Below are positions 43,501-51,575 of a stretch of 64,000 nucleotides of DNA, piece by piece. The first letter of the stretch is position 1; each line of letters starts with the position of its first letter. The notes under the pieces are model-generated. The model was not told the DNA's origin and did not search any database. It saw only the letters and a program-made list of their open reading frames with translations. The DNA lies in contig NZ_VORW01000012.1 in the NCBI RefSeq assembly GCF_007997215.1, positions 1 to 64,000 of the forward strand, written 5' to 3'. The stretch is from Algoriphagus aquimarinus (GTDB lineage: Bacteria; Bacteroidota; Bacteroidia; Cytophagales; Cyclobacteriaceae). Position numbers and translations under genes: made by a program.

Positions 43501-44094
43501 TTCATCCACACGCTCCATGAGCACATGCATATCAGGATTTACCTGGCTGTGTACATAAGTCTCATCCCAAGTCTCAAACTCAGAAATCCCTTTCATCACA
43601 GGGTGATCAGCATCTACGATAGTAGCGGTGAAATCACCCGTACCATGTGTACTGAACTGCCCGCCAACTGCCTCGATGTACCAAGGGGAATTTTGGAAGC
43701 AAAACGAAGCACTGTGAATAGGAATCAACGCTTTACCGCCTTCAATATAAGACTTCAGCGCAGCTTCCTGCTCTGGCGTGATCTTCTCATGATTGGCATA
43801 GATCATCAAGCCATCATAATTATTCAGCTTCGTTTCATTCAGATCATTTACATCTGTAGTGTACGTGAGATTAATTCCTTTTTGGAAAAGAGGAGTTTCT
43901 AAGTACATCATCAATTTCTCTGAATTGTGATGTTCGCTTTCATGCCCTAGAACTAAAATCTCTACTCGCCTAGGATCTTTGGATGAAAGGAAGTTGTTGT
44001 TGCTTTTGCCACCGCATCCCGCGAGGAAAGCAAACATTAAAATCACCATACAAAAGAAGGGTGACTTAGGTAATTTTGGGGTTTTCAAATACAT
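40579..44094 (-). CDS. ThuA-dehydrogenase-HEAT-cupredoxin lipoprotein
   Basis: An 1171-residue multi-domain lipoprotein (lipobox LMFAFLAGCGG). Domains in order: ThuA-like (about 45-245, GLMIYANHEKITPEQEAALKSYIEGGKALIPIHSAS), a PVC/glucose-dehydrogenase-type propeller (about 290-660, FAWDERGRLFVIETTDYPNEIR), HEAT-like repeats (about 680-850), a laminin-G-like sandwich (about 890-1020) and a C-terminal azurin-like cupredoxin. The last has its copper ligands: His in QHNLVI and Cys, His, Met in CTLPNHWKQM, at azurin spacing (+5, +4). It likely oxidises a sugar and hands electrons via copper to the operon's cytochrome c. Confidence 0.9.
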   Translation of the reverse strand: MYLKTPKLPKSPFFCMVILMFAFLAGCGGKSNNNFLSSKDPRRVEILVLGHESEHHNSEKLMMYLETPLFQKGINLTYTTDVNDLNETKLNNYDGLMIYANHEKITPEQEAALKSYIEGGKALIPIHSASFCFQNSPWYIEAVGGQFSTHGTGDFTATIVDADHPVMKGISEFETWDETYVHSQVNPDMHVLMERVDEKGKEPYTWVRDQGKGRVFYTAYGHNEKTWEKKEFQNLVANGILWAVGDKVNKLLTEYNIPTPQFEDADIPNYEKNDPAPRYQLPLSAEESMKLIQVPVGFELELFASEPMIINPIAFAWDERGRLFVIETTDYPNEIRKEGGDDKIKILEDTNGDGKADKVTVFAEGLNIPTSIMAVNGGMLISMAPDFVFLKDTDGDDVADVQEVVMTGWGKFDTHAGPSNLKYGFDNKIWGVLGYSGFNGEVSGKKFNFSQGVYRFTPTWENMEFLGRTSNNTWGLGFSEDFETFISTANGQHSVYLAMETKYAKRTIYKGTPNTATGIDSHYDMPHLTPFLRQVDWHGSYTAAAGHNLYTARNFPKEYWNQMAFVAEPTGRVLHNARLIEDGSGYKEKNAFNILASSDEWFSPVHAEVGPDGSLWVADWYNFIIQHNPTPRGRENGEGNAYINPLRDRQHGRIYRLTYKGNESSKVFDLKDAESDELLAAIQSENMFWRLTAQRLIVESKNMDVIEGLYDIINNQKVDEIGLNAPAINALWALHGLGVLDGNNAKAQEVVEKALSHPSAAVRKNAVRVIPKNQSALDAILAANLMEDPNLQARKNAIVAVSEMPTSADVSKKLLAISENEDNAKDEYLPQAIFAAALTHPSAFESREVAPKAEADSVMSIADRISRSLISESYTLSQRNALLFPPDPTGKEMTIEMVVAPGREALDGVMVAQGNGTNGYSLYVYKDALHFAIAQDGDVKIISSRKKLPSEQFLVIATLKEDGSMSLMIDGNEVAKGKTKGLFTGPLSPENVRVGQFDSNNKVGDYEGNWRFSGRIGNDSSLDLKKTSSGEASKAVSSIEESVEVVKNGLVTLTTIPHEMSFDKSAFIVKAGSKLVLDFNNPDFVQHNLVIGAIGSLEKIGQAADKMAQELTGMDKSFVPEISEVLASTDLVFPNSTETIIMKVPSQRGDYPFVCTLPNHWKQMNGIMKVI

Positions 44095-44236
44095 ATTAAG
44101 ATTAGGGGATTTATTAGATTACTAAATTCCAGTATTAATCCCATCATTTCTCCCTGTTTAAGCTTGAAAAATGACTGAATTATGATTAATTACAGCTTTA
44201 ATCAACTGGAATAGTAGAATAAATCAGATATAATCT

Positions 44237-45109
44237 ATGAAGAAACCATTGCAAAAATCGAAAATAGCCAGTAATAAGGTTTTTGTTATCAAGGAATTAC
44301 GGGAGTCTTACCTGGATAAATACTGGCATTCTCATGAAGAATATCAGTTGAATGTAATTCTGAAGGGCAGAGGAACCCGTTACATTGGCGATCATATGAA
44401 GCCTTTCAAAGAGGGCGACTTGGTACTTACCGGTCCAAACCTTCCCCATGTCTGGCGAAGTGACAATGCTTACTTTGATCCTGAAAATGGACTGGATACC
44501 CATGACATTGTCATCTATTTCCCGGAACACTTTCTGGGTAAAGATGCTTTGCAAAAAGAAGAATTTGAGGAAATTGGGAAATTGCTGGCAAAAGCTGACA
44601 GAGGATTGGAAATCACTGGTCATACTAGTCGAACCGTCACCAAAATGATGAAGGAGCTGGTTCATAGCAAAGGTGGAGCAAGTATCATTGGCCTATTGGA
44701 GATTCTGGAAGTACTGGCTCATTCTACCGAAATGGAACCTATTACCCATATTGACTACAAGAGTAATTATACCGCAAATGAAAAAGATAAAATCTCCGAG
44801 ATACTGGAATATGTGCTGAAAAACTTCAAGGAAAAAATTACGCTACAGGATGTAGCCTCCCTTGCCAATATGTCTGAAAGTGCTTTTAGCAGGTATTTTA
44901 AAGCTCGAGTGAATAAATCTTTCTCAGACTTCCTTGGTGATGTACGGATCAGCAACGCCAGAAGACTGCTTCATGATGGAGATCTGAATATCAGTCAGAT
45001 TTGCTATGAAAGTGGATTTCCTACACTTTCTAATTTCAACAAACAGTTCAAAGACCGCATTGGCAAAACTCCTCTAAACTATAAAAAGGAGTACATGGAG
45101 CCTTTTTGA
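44237..45109 (+). CDS. AraC-family transcriptional regulator
   Basis: A 290-residue regulator with an N-terminal cupin sensor (HSHEEYQLNVILKGRGTRYIGDHMKPFKEGDLVLTGPNLPHVWR) and two C-terminal helix-turn-helices (ITLQDVASLANMSESAFSRYFKARVNKSFSDFLGDVRISNARRLL and ISQICYESGFPTLSNFNKQFKDRIGKTP). It is transcribed divergently from the ThuA operon across 142 bp, so it is the probable activator of that operon in response to a sugar. Confidence 0.93.
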   Translation: MKKPLQKSKIASNKVFVIKELRESYLDKYWHSHEEYQLNVILKGRGTRYIGDHMKPFKEGDLVLTGPNLPHVWRSDNAYFDPENGLDTHDIVIYFPEHFLGKDALQKEEFEEIGKLLAKADRGLEITGHTSRTVTKMMKELVHSKGGASIIGLLEILEVLAHSTEMEPITHIDYKSNYTANEKDKISEILEYVLKNFKEKITLQDVASLANMSESAFSRYFKARVNKSFSDFLGDVRISNARRLLHDGDLNISQICYESGFPTLSNFNKQFKDRIGKTPLNYKKEYMEPF

Positions 45110-45121
45110 GTAGGAAATCGC

Positions 45122-45802
45122 TCAACTTTTCCCAAACTTCTCCATCACCAGCTCCAAATAAGTACTACTGACAGGAAAAGAATTAATTCCAATCAGGAGC
45201 TGATGCCTCTCAGCCTTATCCACCAACTTCATATTCACTATATAAGATCGATGAGTTCGGAGGAAAAAGGAGGGAAGTGATTTCTCTATTTCGGCCAGCG
45301 TCAACCGGCTCATCAATCGCTCATTTCTCAGATGAAAAGTCACATAATTCCCCGTGGCTTCGCAGCACATCAGCTCATCAAATCGTACTTTAAACTGTCC
45401 CTCATTCGTTTTCACATAGATAAACTGCGGCTCATTGCTGGGCTGAAGTTCCAGCCATTCCTGTGCTTTTTGACAGGCTTTTAGAAATCTCACCAGATTA
45501 AAAGGCTTGAGCAAGTAGTCCATAGCTTTCAACTCAAAGCCCTGCACTGCGAACTCTGAATAGGCCGTGGTGAAAATCACCATAGTTTCCTTAGGTAGCA
45601 GTGCAGCCAACTCCACACCGGAAATATCCGGCATATTGATATCGAGAAAAACCAGATCAACCGGGTTTGACTTGATGTACTCCAAGCCTTCCACTCCATC
45701 GGTAAATACTTCTACTAATTCTAAAAATGGGACTTTGGAAGCATGTGCTTTGATCACTTCCAAAGCCATATTTTCATCGTCTATTGCTATGGCTTGAATC
45801 AT
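45122..45802 (-). CDS. LytTR-family response regulator
   Basis: A 226-residue response regulator: receiver domain with acidic pair (IDDE), phospho-acceptor in VDLVFLDINMPDISG and Lys in YLLKPF, then a LytTR DNA-binding domain (YVKTNEGQFKVRFDELMCCEATGNYVTFHL...FLRTHRSYIVNMKLVD). It starts 1 bp after the kinase stop codon and is its cognate partner. It converges with the AraC gene, 12 bp apart. Targets are unknown. Confidence 0.95.
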   Translation of the reverse strand: MIQAIAIDDENMALEVIKAHASKVPFLELVEVFTDGVEGLEYIKSNPVDLVFLDINMPDISGVELAALLPKETMVIFTTAYSEFAVQGFELKAMDYLLKPFNLVRFLKACQKAQEWLELQPSNEPQFIYVKTNEGQFKVRFDELMCCEATGNYVTFHLRNERLMSRLTLAEIEKSLPSFFLRTHRSYIVNMKLVDKAERHQLLIGINSFPVSSTYLELVMEKFGKS

Positions 45803-45803
45803 A

Positions 45804-47207
45804 CTAGGTTAATTGGACTGACAAATGAACAAAATGTTCAGTGTCATTTGCCACGATGGTTAGGTTATGTTTTTGTGGGTAGGAATGTGCCAGTCTGTTT
45901 TTTACATTTTCCAATCCAATCCCAGATTCATCTCGTGGATCTTCGGTTTGTTTTTTGGGATGAATGCTATTCACCACATCCAGGTGCACCGATCCCTTAA
46001 GGCAGCGAAGACTGATTCGGATCCAGGATTTATTCTTAGTGCTGATACCGTGTTTGAAGGCATTTTCCACAAAAGGAATCAATAGCATGGGAGCGATATT
46101 GCCCTCACAGGTATCTTCTGAGATCTGTACACTTACCTCAAGATTTGCTTCATTTTTGAAGCGCAACATCTGCAAATCCAGGTAGTTCCTAAGGTATGTA
46201 ATCTCTCTGGAAAGTGGAATTCTATCCATCTGGTTTTCATGTAGCATAAAGCGCATCATGTCTCCCAGTTTCTGAATGCCATCAGAAGTCTTCTCCGCAT
46301 TTTCCATCAAAGCAGCGCCATAGAGTGTATTTAGGGCATTGAAAAGGAAGTGTGGATTGATCTGAGAGCGAAGAAAACTCAGGTTGGCTGAGCTTTGATT
46401 CACTTGCACTGATAACGTGTCTATTTTGCCGATATAGTCTTCATATTTCCCAAAGACAATATTGGAGATAGGAAACACTACAAAGATCAACAAGGCGATC
46501 ATCCCAAGTCCCAGCAACATGATTTCAGGGATATTATTCTCTGCAGCAATGATTATAAATACAAGAAAAATAATGCTCATCAATCCCCATAGGAACCAGC
46601 GATAGGCTTTGATGTTGCCTTGGAGTTTGTTGCGGTAAAGCAAGTAATAATTGTAAAAGACAAAGAATGCAATTGCGGGAATTACCATTAAGAGAATGAC
46701 CAGAATCGCTTCATTCACAAAAAGTCGGGACGCAAATAAAAATATACTTACAAAAAGGAAAATCATAAAGAGGCGCACCCCATTATAGAGCTGAAAATCC
46801 TTAAACACCGGTGGCAAAAACATTCTCTTTAAGAGATTTGCAATGACTAAATAGACAGTGTATAGCAGAAGAACGCTAAAATAAAATCGAAAAAATCGTT
46901 CGGCATCCACATTATTTCCGCCGGCACATGCCCCTGAAAGTCCTGCCGTGATAGCTGCGGTAAGTATACTGAATAGAATGAGGTGCAGTACATTGTTATC
47001 CCGGAGATACTTTGGAATAATCACCAAATGCATCACATAAAAACCTATGTAAAGGACTATGGGCAGCACGACTATTCCAAAGAATTTCTCCATAGGATAG
47101 CTCTGATTAGACATGGCTATCATGATGTTGGTCAATACGATAATCAAAAATGTGAAGGTAATAACCCACCATTCTACATCTCTAAAAACCAATCTTTTTG
47201 ATTTCAT
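45804..47207 (-). CDS. LytS-type sensor histidine kinase
   Basis: A 467-residue membrane kinase of the HisKA_7TM/LytS kind. The N-terminal half (about 1-260) has eight or so hydrophobic segments. The His_kinase domain follows with the phospho-histidine in SQINPHFLFNALNTLYG, and an HATPase_c domain with N box MLLIPFVENAFKHGIS and G1 box SGIGLENVKNRL. It forms a two-component pair with the adjacent LytTR regulator. A 47-codon membrane protein gene precedes it by 26 bp on the same strand. Confidence 0.94.
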   Translation of the reverse strand: MKSKRLVFRDVEWWVITFTFLIIVLTNIMIAMSNQSYPMEKFFGIVVLPIVLYIGFYVMHLVIIPKYLRDNNVLHLILFSILTAAITAGLSGACAGGNNVDAERFFRFYFSVLLLYTVYLVIANLLKRMFLPPVFKDFQLYNGVRLFMIFLFVSIFLFASRLFVNEAILVILLMVIPAIAFFVFYNYYLLYRNKLQGNIKAYRWFLWGLMSIIFLVFIIIAAENNIPEIMLLGLGMIALLIFVVFPISNIVFGKYEDYIGKIDTLSVQVNQSSANLSFLRSQINPHFLFNALNTLYGAALMENAEKTSDGIQKLGDMMRFMLHENQMDRIPLSREITYLRNYLDLQMLRFKNEANLEVSVQISEDTCEGNIAPMLLIPFVENAFKHGISTKNKSWIRISLRCLKGSVHLDVVNSIHPKKQTEDPRDESGIGLENVKNRLAHSYPQKHNLTIVANDTEHFVHLSVQLT

Positions 47208-47233
47208 AATTCACTAGTATTAAATACGTTAAA

Positions 47234-47377
47234 CTACCTTGACTCAATTAGATTCGTCTTGATGTTCAAGGTAATCTTTTCCGATTCTCCTTGCTTTTCG
47301 CCATGCGTGTACATCAGCATGAGATTGTAAATAACCGCCAAAAGGATCAGCAAATAAAAGACTTTCTTGGTGTTCAT
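47234..47377 (-). CDS. Small 47-residue membrane protein before the kinase
   Basis: ATG at 47377 opens a 47-codon frame ending TAG at 47234. The product begins MNTKKVFYLLILLAVIYNLM (a basic start and one membrane segment of about 16 residues) and ends in a hydrophilic tail with TLNIKTN. It fits a type II-like single-pass peptide. It lies 26 bp upstream of the LytS-type kinase gene, so it is a candidate partner or regulator of that kinase. I know of no family. Confidence 0.6.
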   Translation of the reverse strand: MNTKKVFYLLILLAVIYNLMLMYTHGEKQGESEKITLNIKTNLIESR

Positions 47378-48137
47378 CAGTTCTATACCTAATTGATAGT
47401 TCAAGATTAGCGTTACTAGAAAGTCTTTACAAAAGTATGGGACGAAATGGGGAGTTTGTGGGATGAATAAGGAATTGGAACTTACGAAATACGAAGTACG
47501 ATTTACGAGATCCTCGAGGAGTGGACTTCATTTTATAGTTCAGACTGACATTTCAGCTTGATTGATGCTAGAGGCAAACTCCCCCTTGGACACAAGAGCT
47601 TGTTGAGAATTGAAACCTTCTTAAAGGGGGTAAGGGGGATTTAGACCAGATTTCAATTGTGATAAGCGTCATTGCGAAAGCGAAGTATAAGCTTGAAGCC
47701 CTCCTGTCGCTGGGCAGGCAATCTGATGTCATTTACGACTTACGATCTTGGATTTACGAGCCATATTTCCTTGCTGGAGATCATCTTAGCTATTTGACAT
47801 CTATCTAGCTATTGAAATAAGGAATTAAACTTTTTAATGATGAATGATGAATGTTGAATAATGAAGTACCGGTCATTGTGAAGCTGATATCAATTACGAT
47901 TTACGAGATCCTCGAGGAGTGGACTTCATTTTATAGTTCAGACTGACATTTCAGCTTGATTGACACCACAGGCAAACCCCTGCATAGACACAAGAGCAAA
48001 GTGAAAATTGAAACCTAACTAGTCGATGAGGATCAAATAAATGTACCTATTATCAAGGATACCGTAAATCCCATATCGTAAATCGTAAATGGCCTAATGA
48101 TGAACGTCGAACGCCGAATGATAAACTGATCTAACTG
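47378..48137. other. Gene-free 760 bp with dispersed repeats
   Basis: No convincing gene is seen. A 68-bp segment (47498-47565) recurs at 47896-47963 without a visible mismatch and continues in weaker similarity for ~45 bp. Motifs such as TACGATTTACG and GTAAATCGTAAAT occur several times, and the AAAGGGGGTAAGGGGGAT block (47624-47641) resembles the repeat inserted in hsdM. This looks like a sink for small dispersed elements. Confidence 0.7.
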
Positions 48138-49604
48138 CTAGAAAGGATTATGCTGTAAATCAATTCCCCACATCACAGGAAGAACAAAATACACCATCAA
48201 GGTCACCAGAATAATAGAAATCACATTCAACCAGAAACCTGCACTGACCATATCCTTCATCTCCAGATAGCCGGAACCAAACACCACTGCATTGGGCGGA
48301 GTGGCAACAGGTAGCATAAAGGCGCAACTGGCAGCCAGCGTAGCGCCTACCATCAGTCCGAAAGGATGTAAATCAAGTTTGAGCGCCACTGAAGCTAGAA
48401 TCGGAAGCAACATAGAAGCCGTGGCGACATTGGAAGTGACCTCGGTGAGGAAGTTTACCGATGCTATTATAATAAGGAGTAAGACAAAGAAAGAGATTCC
48501 CTCGATCAGGGTAAATCGCGTTCCAATCCACTCAGCCAGGCCTGTTTCCTTGAAACCTCCAGCCAGAGCCAAACCACCACCAAATAGAATAAGAATTCCC
48601 CAAGGGATTTTCTCGGCAGTTTTCCAGTCCAGAATTCGCACATTCTTGGTAGAAGAGGGGAGTACAAAGAGTAAAACTACTCCAGTCAATACGATGATGG
48701 TATCGTCGATTCCCGGCAGGAATTTCTCCAGAAAAAAGCTTCTCGTAATCCAGGAAAAACAAACTAATCCGAAGACTATCATCACTGTTTTCTCCTCCGA
48801 ACTGATCTTTCCAAGTGCTGCTAATTGCTTGTAAACGATGTTTTTACCGTCATTCAGACTAAAGTTCTTTGGAAGTGGGTTGGCGGAATTCACTAGATAA
48901 AACCAACAGATCAGCAGTAAAACAGCCGCCAGAGGAAAGCCAAAAAGCATCCATTCATTGAATCCTATGGTGTAGCCGTACAGATCTGAAACTACAGCAG
49001 CGAGAATCGTATTCGTAGGAGTACCGATCAGCGTGGCCACGCCGCCTATAGATGCTCCGTAGGCGATTCCAAGCATTATATTTTTCCCCAGTTTATCTGC
49101 AATTCCTGAATTAGAAGAACCTAGTTGATCCTTGAACTGATTCACTACAGCCAAACCTATCGGAAGCATCATCAGAGAAGTAGCGGAATTGGAGATCCAC
49201 ATGGAGAGAATTCCGGTGGCGAGGATAAATCCCAAAACGATACGTCGCAGATCTGTTCCCAATAAGTTTATTATGTTAAGTGCAATTCTGCGATGTAGAT
49301 TCCATTTCTCTATTCCCGTAGCTAGGAGAAATCCGCCCATATAGAGCATCACTGTAGGATGCATGTAATTCGCAGATACGGAAGCTATAGGCAAAATCCC
49401 GAGCATAGGCATAAATATCAGCGGGAGAAATGCTGTGGCGGCAATAGGAATCGCTTCAGTGATCCACCAGATCGCCATCCAAACTGCCAAGGCTAGCATC
49501 GCTAAGGCCTGTGGATTCAATCCTGGGGAACTCACAAAAAAATAAATCAACAAAAAGGCTGTAGGCCCTAATAGAAGTCCCATTCGGGGAAGCTGATGGT
49601 TCAT
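48138..49604 (-). CDS. DASS-family sodium-coupled anion symporter
   Basis: A 488-residue SLC13/DASS transporter with about 11-12 membrane segments. The family's SNT motifs are visible: MWISNSATSLMMLPIGLAVV and TEVTSNVATASMLLPIL, each forming half of the sodium and substrate site, and TLIGTPTNTILA. It should import dicarboxylates, citrate or sulfate with sodium. It is alone on the minus strand, with a 533-bp stretch of repeats between it and the kinase cluster. Confidence 0.94.
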   Translation of the reverse strand: MNHQLPRMGLLLGPTAFLLIYFFVSSPGLNPQALAMLALAVWMAIWWITEAIPIAATAFLPLIFMPMLGILPIASVSANYMHPTVMLYMGGFLLATGIEKWNLHRRIALNIINLLGTDLRRIVLGFILATGILSMWISNSATSLMMLPIGLAVVNQFKDQLGSSNSGIADKLGKNIMLGIAYGASIGGVATLIGTPTNTILAAVVSDLYGYTIGFNEWMLFGFPLAAVLLLICWFYLVNSANPLPKNFSLNDGKNIVYKQLAALGKISSEEKTVMIVFGLVCFSWITRSFFLEKFLPGIDDTIIVLTGVVLLFVLPSSTKNVRILDWKTAEKIPWGILILFGGGLALAGGFKETGLAEWIGTRFTLIEGISFFVLLLIIIASVNFLTEVTSNVATASMLLPILASVALKLDLHPFGLMVGATLAASCAFMLPVATPPNAVVFGSGYLEMKDMVSAGFWLNVISIILVTLMVYFVLPVMWGIDLQHNPF

Positions 49605-49841
49605 AAAGCTGCTGGTGGGGGTATAAGCGTATCCAAAGCCTTAAGTTAAAAATAAATGGGAAATGGAGGGTATTGAATTTTGTATTTAACATAATATAAA
49701 TTATGTAACATATATATACCATCATGTAGCAAAGTCCTTCTCAGTCATTAATTCTAAGCCTCAATCTTAATAGTCATTCGATTGATTTTTATATGTTTGG
49801 GCAATAGAAATATTTCCGCCTTTTGCTTTTGACCTCAACCT

Positions 49842-50597
49842 ATGTTTTTATCCAGTATCTCAGAGATCAGTACCACTTCATGGATTCTTAGTTTTTTAGC
49901 CGCTTTTGTGATCGGATTGTCCAAAGCTGGTATCAAAGGAATAGCAATTATCAATGTGACTTTTATGGCAATAGCCTTCGAAGCCAAACAATCCACCGGT
50001 ATAGTATTGCCCTTGTTAGTGGTTGCAGATGTGTTTGCGGTGATCTATTACAACAGACATACGCAATGGAAATATGTGGCTAAATTTCTTCCCTGGATGA
50101 TTTTGGGAATTATTCTGGGAAGTTGGTTCGGTATGGATCTTCCTGAAAAAACATTTAAAATATTTATGGTCATCATTATTTTCTTAGTCTTGGCTATCAT
50201 TGTTTGGTGGGATCAAAAAAAGGTGAATACGGTGCCAACGCACTGGGCCTTTGCTAGTGGAGTCGGGACTTTGGCTGGCTTTACGACCATGGTTGGTAAC
50301 TTGGCCGATCCTATATCCAATATTTACTTTTTAGCCATGCGTCTGCCCAAAAATCACTTTATAGGTACTGCAGCATGGCTTTTCCTGATCATCAATATTT
50401 TCAAATTACCCTTTCATTTTTTCCTTTGGAACACCATTTCCAAAGAAACCCTCCTACTGGATGTGAAATTGATTCCGGCAATTATTCTAGGATTTATATT
50501 AGGAATCAAACTAGTCAAGATGATCGATGAGGAGTTATTTAGAAAAATGATATTGGTATTGACTGCTTTGGGAGCTATCATTATTCTATTTAAATAA
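49842..50597 (+). CDS. TauE/SafE-family transporter
   Basis: A 251-residue membrane protein of the TauE/SafE (DUF81) family with 7-8 hydrophobic segments and the repeat hallmarks FVIGLSKAGIKG in the first half and GFTTMVGNLADPISNIYFLAMRL in the second. Family members export sulfite, sulfoacetate or organosulfur anions. Lying next to the DASS symporter (divergent, 237 bp apart), it may be part of a small anion import/export pair, but this is inference. Confidence 0.92.
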   Translation: MFLSSISEISTTSWILSFLAAFVIGLSKAGIKGIAIINVTFMAIAFEAKQSTGIVLPLLVVADVFAVIYYNRHTQWKYVAKFLPWMILGIILGSWFGMDLPEKTFKIFMVIIIFLVLAIIVWWDQKKVNTVPTHWAFASGVGTLAGFTTMVGNLADPISNIYFLAMRLPKNHFIGTAAWLFLIINIFKLPFHFFLWNTISKETLLLDVKLIPAIILGFILGIKLVKMIDEELFRKMILVLTALGAIIILFK

Positions 50598-50639
50598 GTT
50601 GAATATCCGCATTTGCTAGCAGCGATAAGAATGAAATTC

Positions 50640-50790
50640 GTTTCCCTGCCTACCGGCCAGGCAGGCATCCTCCCGCATAGGCATACATTTCCAGAAGATG
50701 GTTTTGGGCGGCAGGGGAATTGTTTGGTTACCATCTAACCATGGTCCCGCCACGGCGGGCAAGTTATTAATGGTTGGACCACTTCGTGGT
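50640..50790. repeat. Cluster of three short GC palindromes
   Basis: Three palindromes lie close together: CCTGCC...GGCAGG (about 50646-50666), CCCGCC/GGCGGG (50745-50760) and GACCAC/GTGGTC (50777-50792). They sit in the tail-to-tail gap between the TauE-like and LytTR genes. They have no clear T-runs and look like REP-type elements. Confidence 0.5.
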
Positions 50791-50810
50791 CATACTACCT
50801 ATGGAACTCT

Positions 50811-51575
50811 CTATATTTTATCAGATAAATTTCTTTTATCAAAAAAAGCTAATCCACTTATTAAAGCCAAAAATTCTTCTCTATACTTACTACTGATAGG
50901 AATCTCTTTTCCATTGATCATCACACAATGATTCTTGACTGTTTCTATGTGTTTGATTGCAATAATATTTGAGCGATGAATTTTTACGAACTGATTTGCA
51001 GGAAGTAAATCCAACACTTCAGATAATTTATAGCGAGCCAATATGGGGCTCTTATCCGAATGAAACGTCACGTAATTCCCGTCACTTTCAATGTATTTTA
51101 TATTCTTAATGGATAACTGATGAAATTCAGAGCCACTTTTGATAAAAATAGTTTGATCAGACACTTCAGAGGGAACTTCAGGGTCAGGTTTTTGAACGCC
51201 CCTATTTTGATTCAATGCGTCCTTTACTTTCATCGTTGCTTGAAGCAATCGATCAAACTCAATTGGCTTTAGTAAATAGTCTATTGCTTTAAGCTCATAA
51301 CTTTTCAGAGCATATTCCGAATAGGCCGTTGTGAAAATAATTAAGGGAGGTTTTTGTAAAAATTTCGGAAAACTCAACCCTGATAGTTTGGGCATGTTGA
51401 TGTCCAGAAATATAAGATCAACTTGATTTTCCTGGAGATATTCAAGCCCTTCTATCGGATCTCTAAAAGTAGCTTTCAGTGAAAAGGATGGGATTTTATT
51501 CAAATGAATTTGAAGTACTTCAATAGCCGAAGGCTCATCATCAATGATTACGTAGCTTATCATATTTCTAGTCAA
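50811..51575 (-). CDS. LytTR-family response regulator, second pair
   Basis: A 254-residue response regulator with receiver (IDDEPS; LIFLDINMPKLSG; YLLKPI) and LytTR domain (FIKSGSEFHQLSIKNIKYIESDGNYVTFH...FVKIHRSNIIAIKHIE). A linker of about 30 residues rich in Pro and Glu joins them (NRGVQKPDPEVPSEVSDQ). It overlaps its kinase gene by 8 nt. It is a paralog of the 45122-45802 regulator. Confidence 0.95.
   Translation of the reverse strand: MTRNMISYVIIDDEPSAIEVLQIHLNKIPSFSLKATFRDPIEGLEYLQENQVDLIFLDINMPKLSGLSFPKFLQKPPLIIFTTAYSEYALKSYELKAIDYLLKPIEFDRLLQATMKVKDALNQNRGVQKPDPEVPSEVSDQTIFIKSGSEFHQLSIKNIKYIESDGNYVTFHSDKSPILARYKLSEVLDLLPANQFVKIHRSNIIAIKHIETVKNHCVMINGKEIPISSKYREEFLALISGLAFFDKRNLSDKI

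Noticed and set aside
43396..43902. 168-codon plus-strand frame within the ThuA gene
   Set aside because: It is an antisense shadow; the minus-strand ThuA domain is clear.
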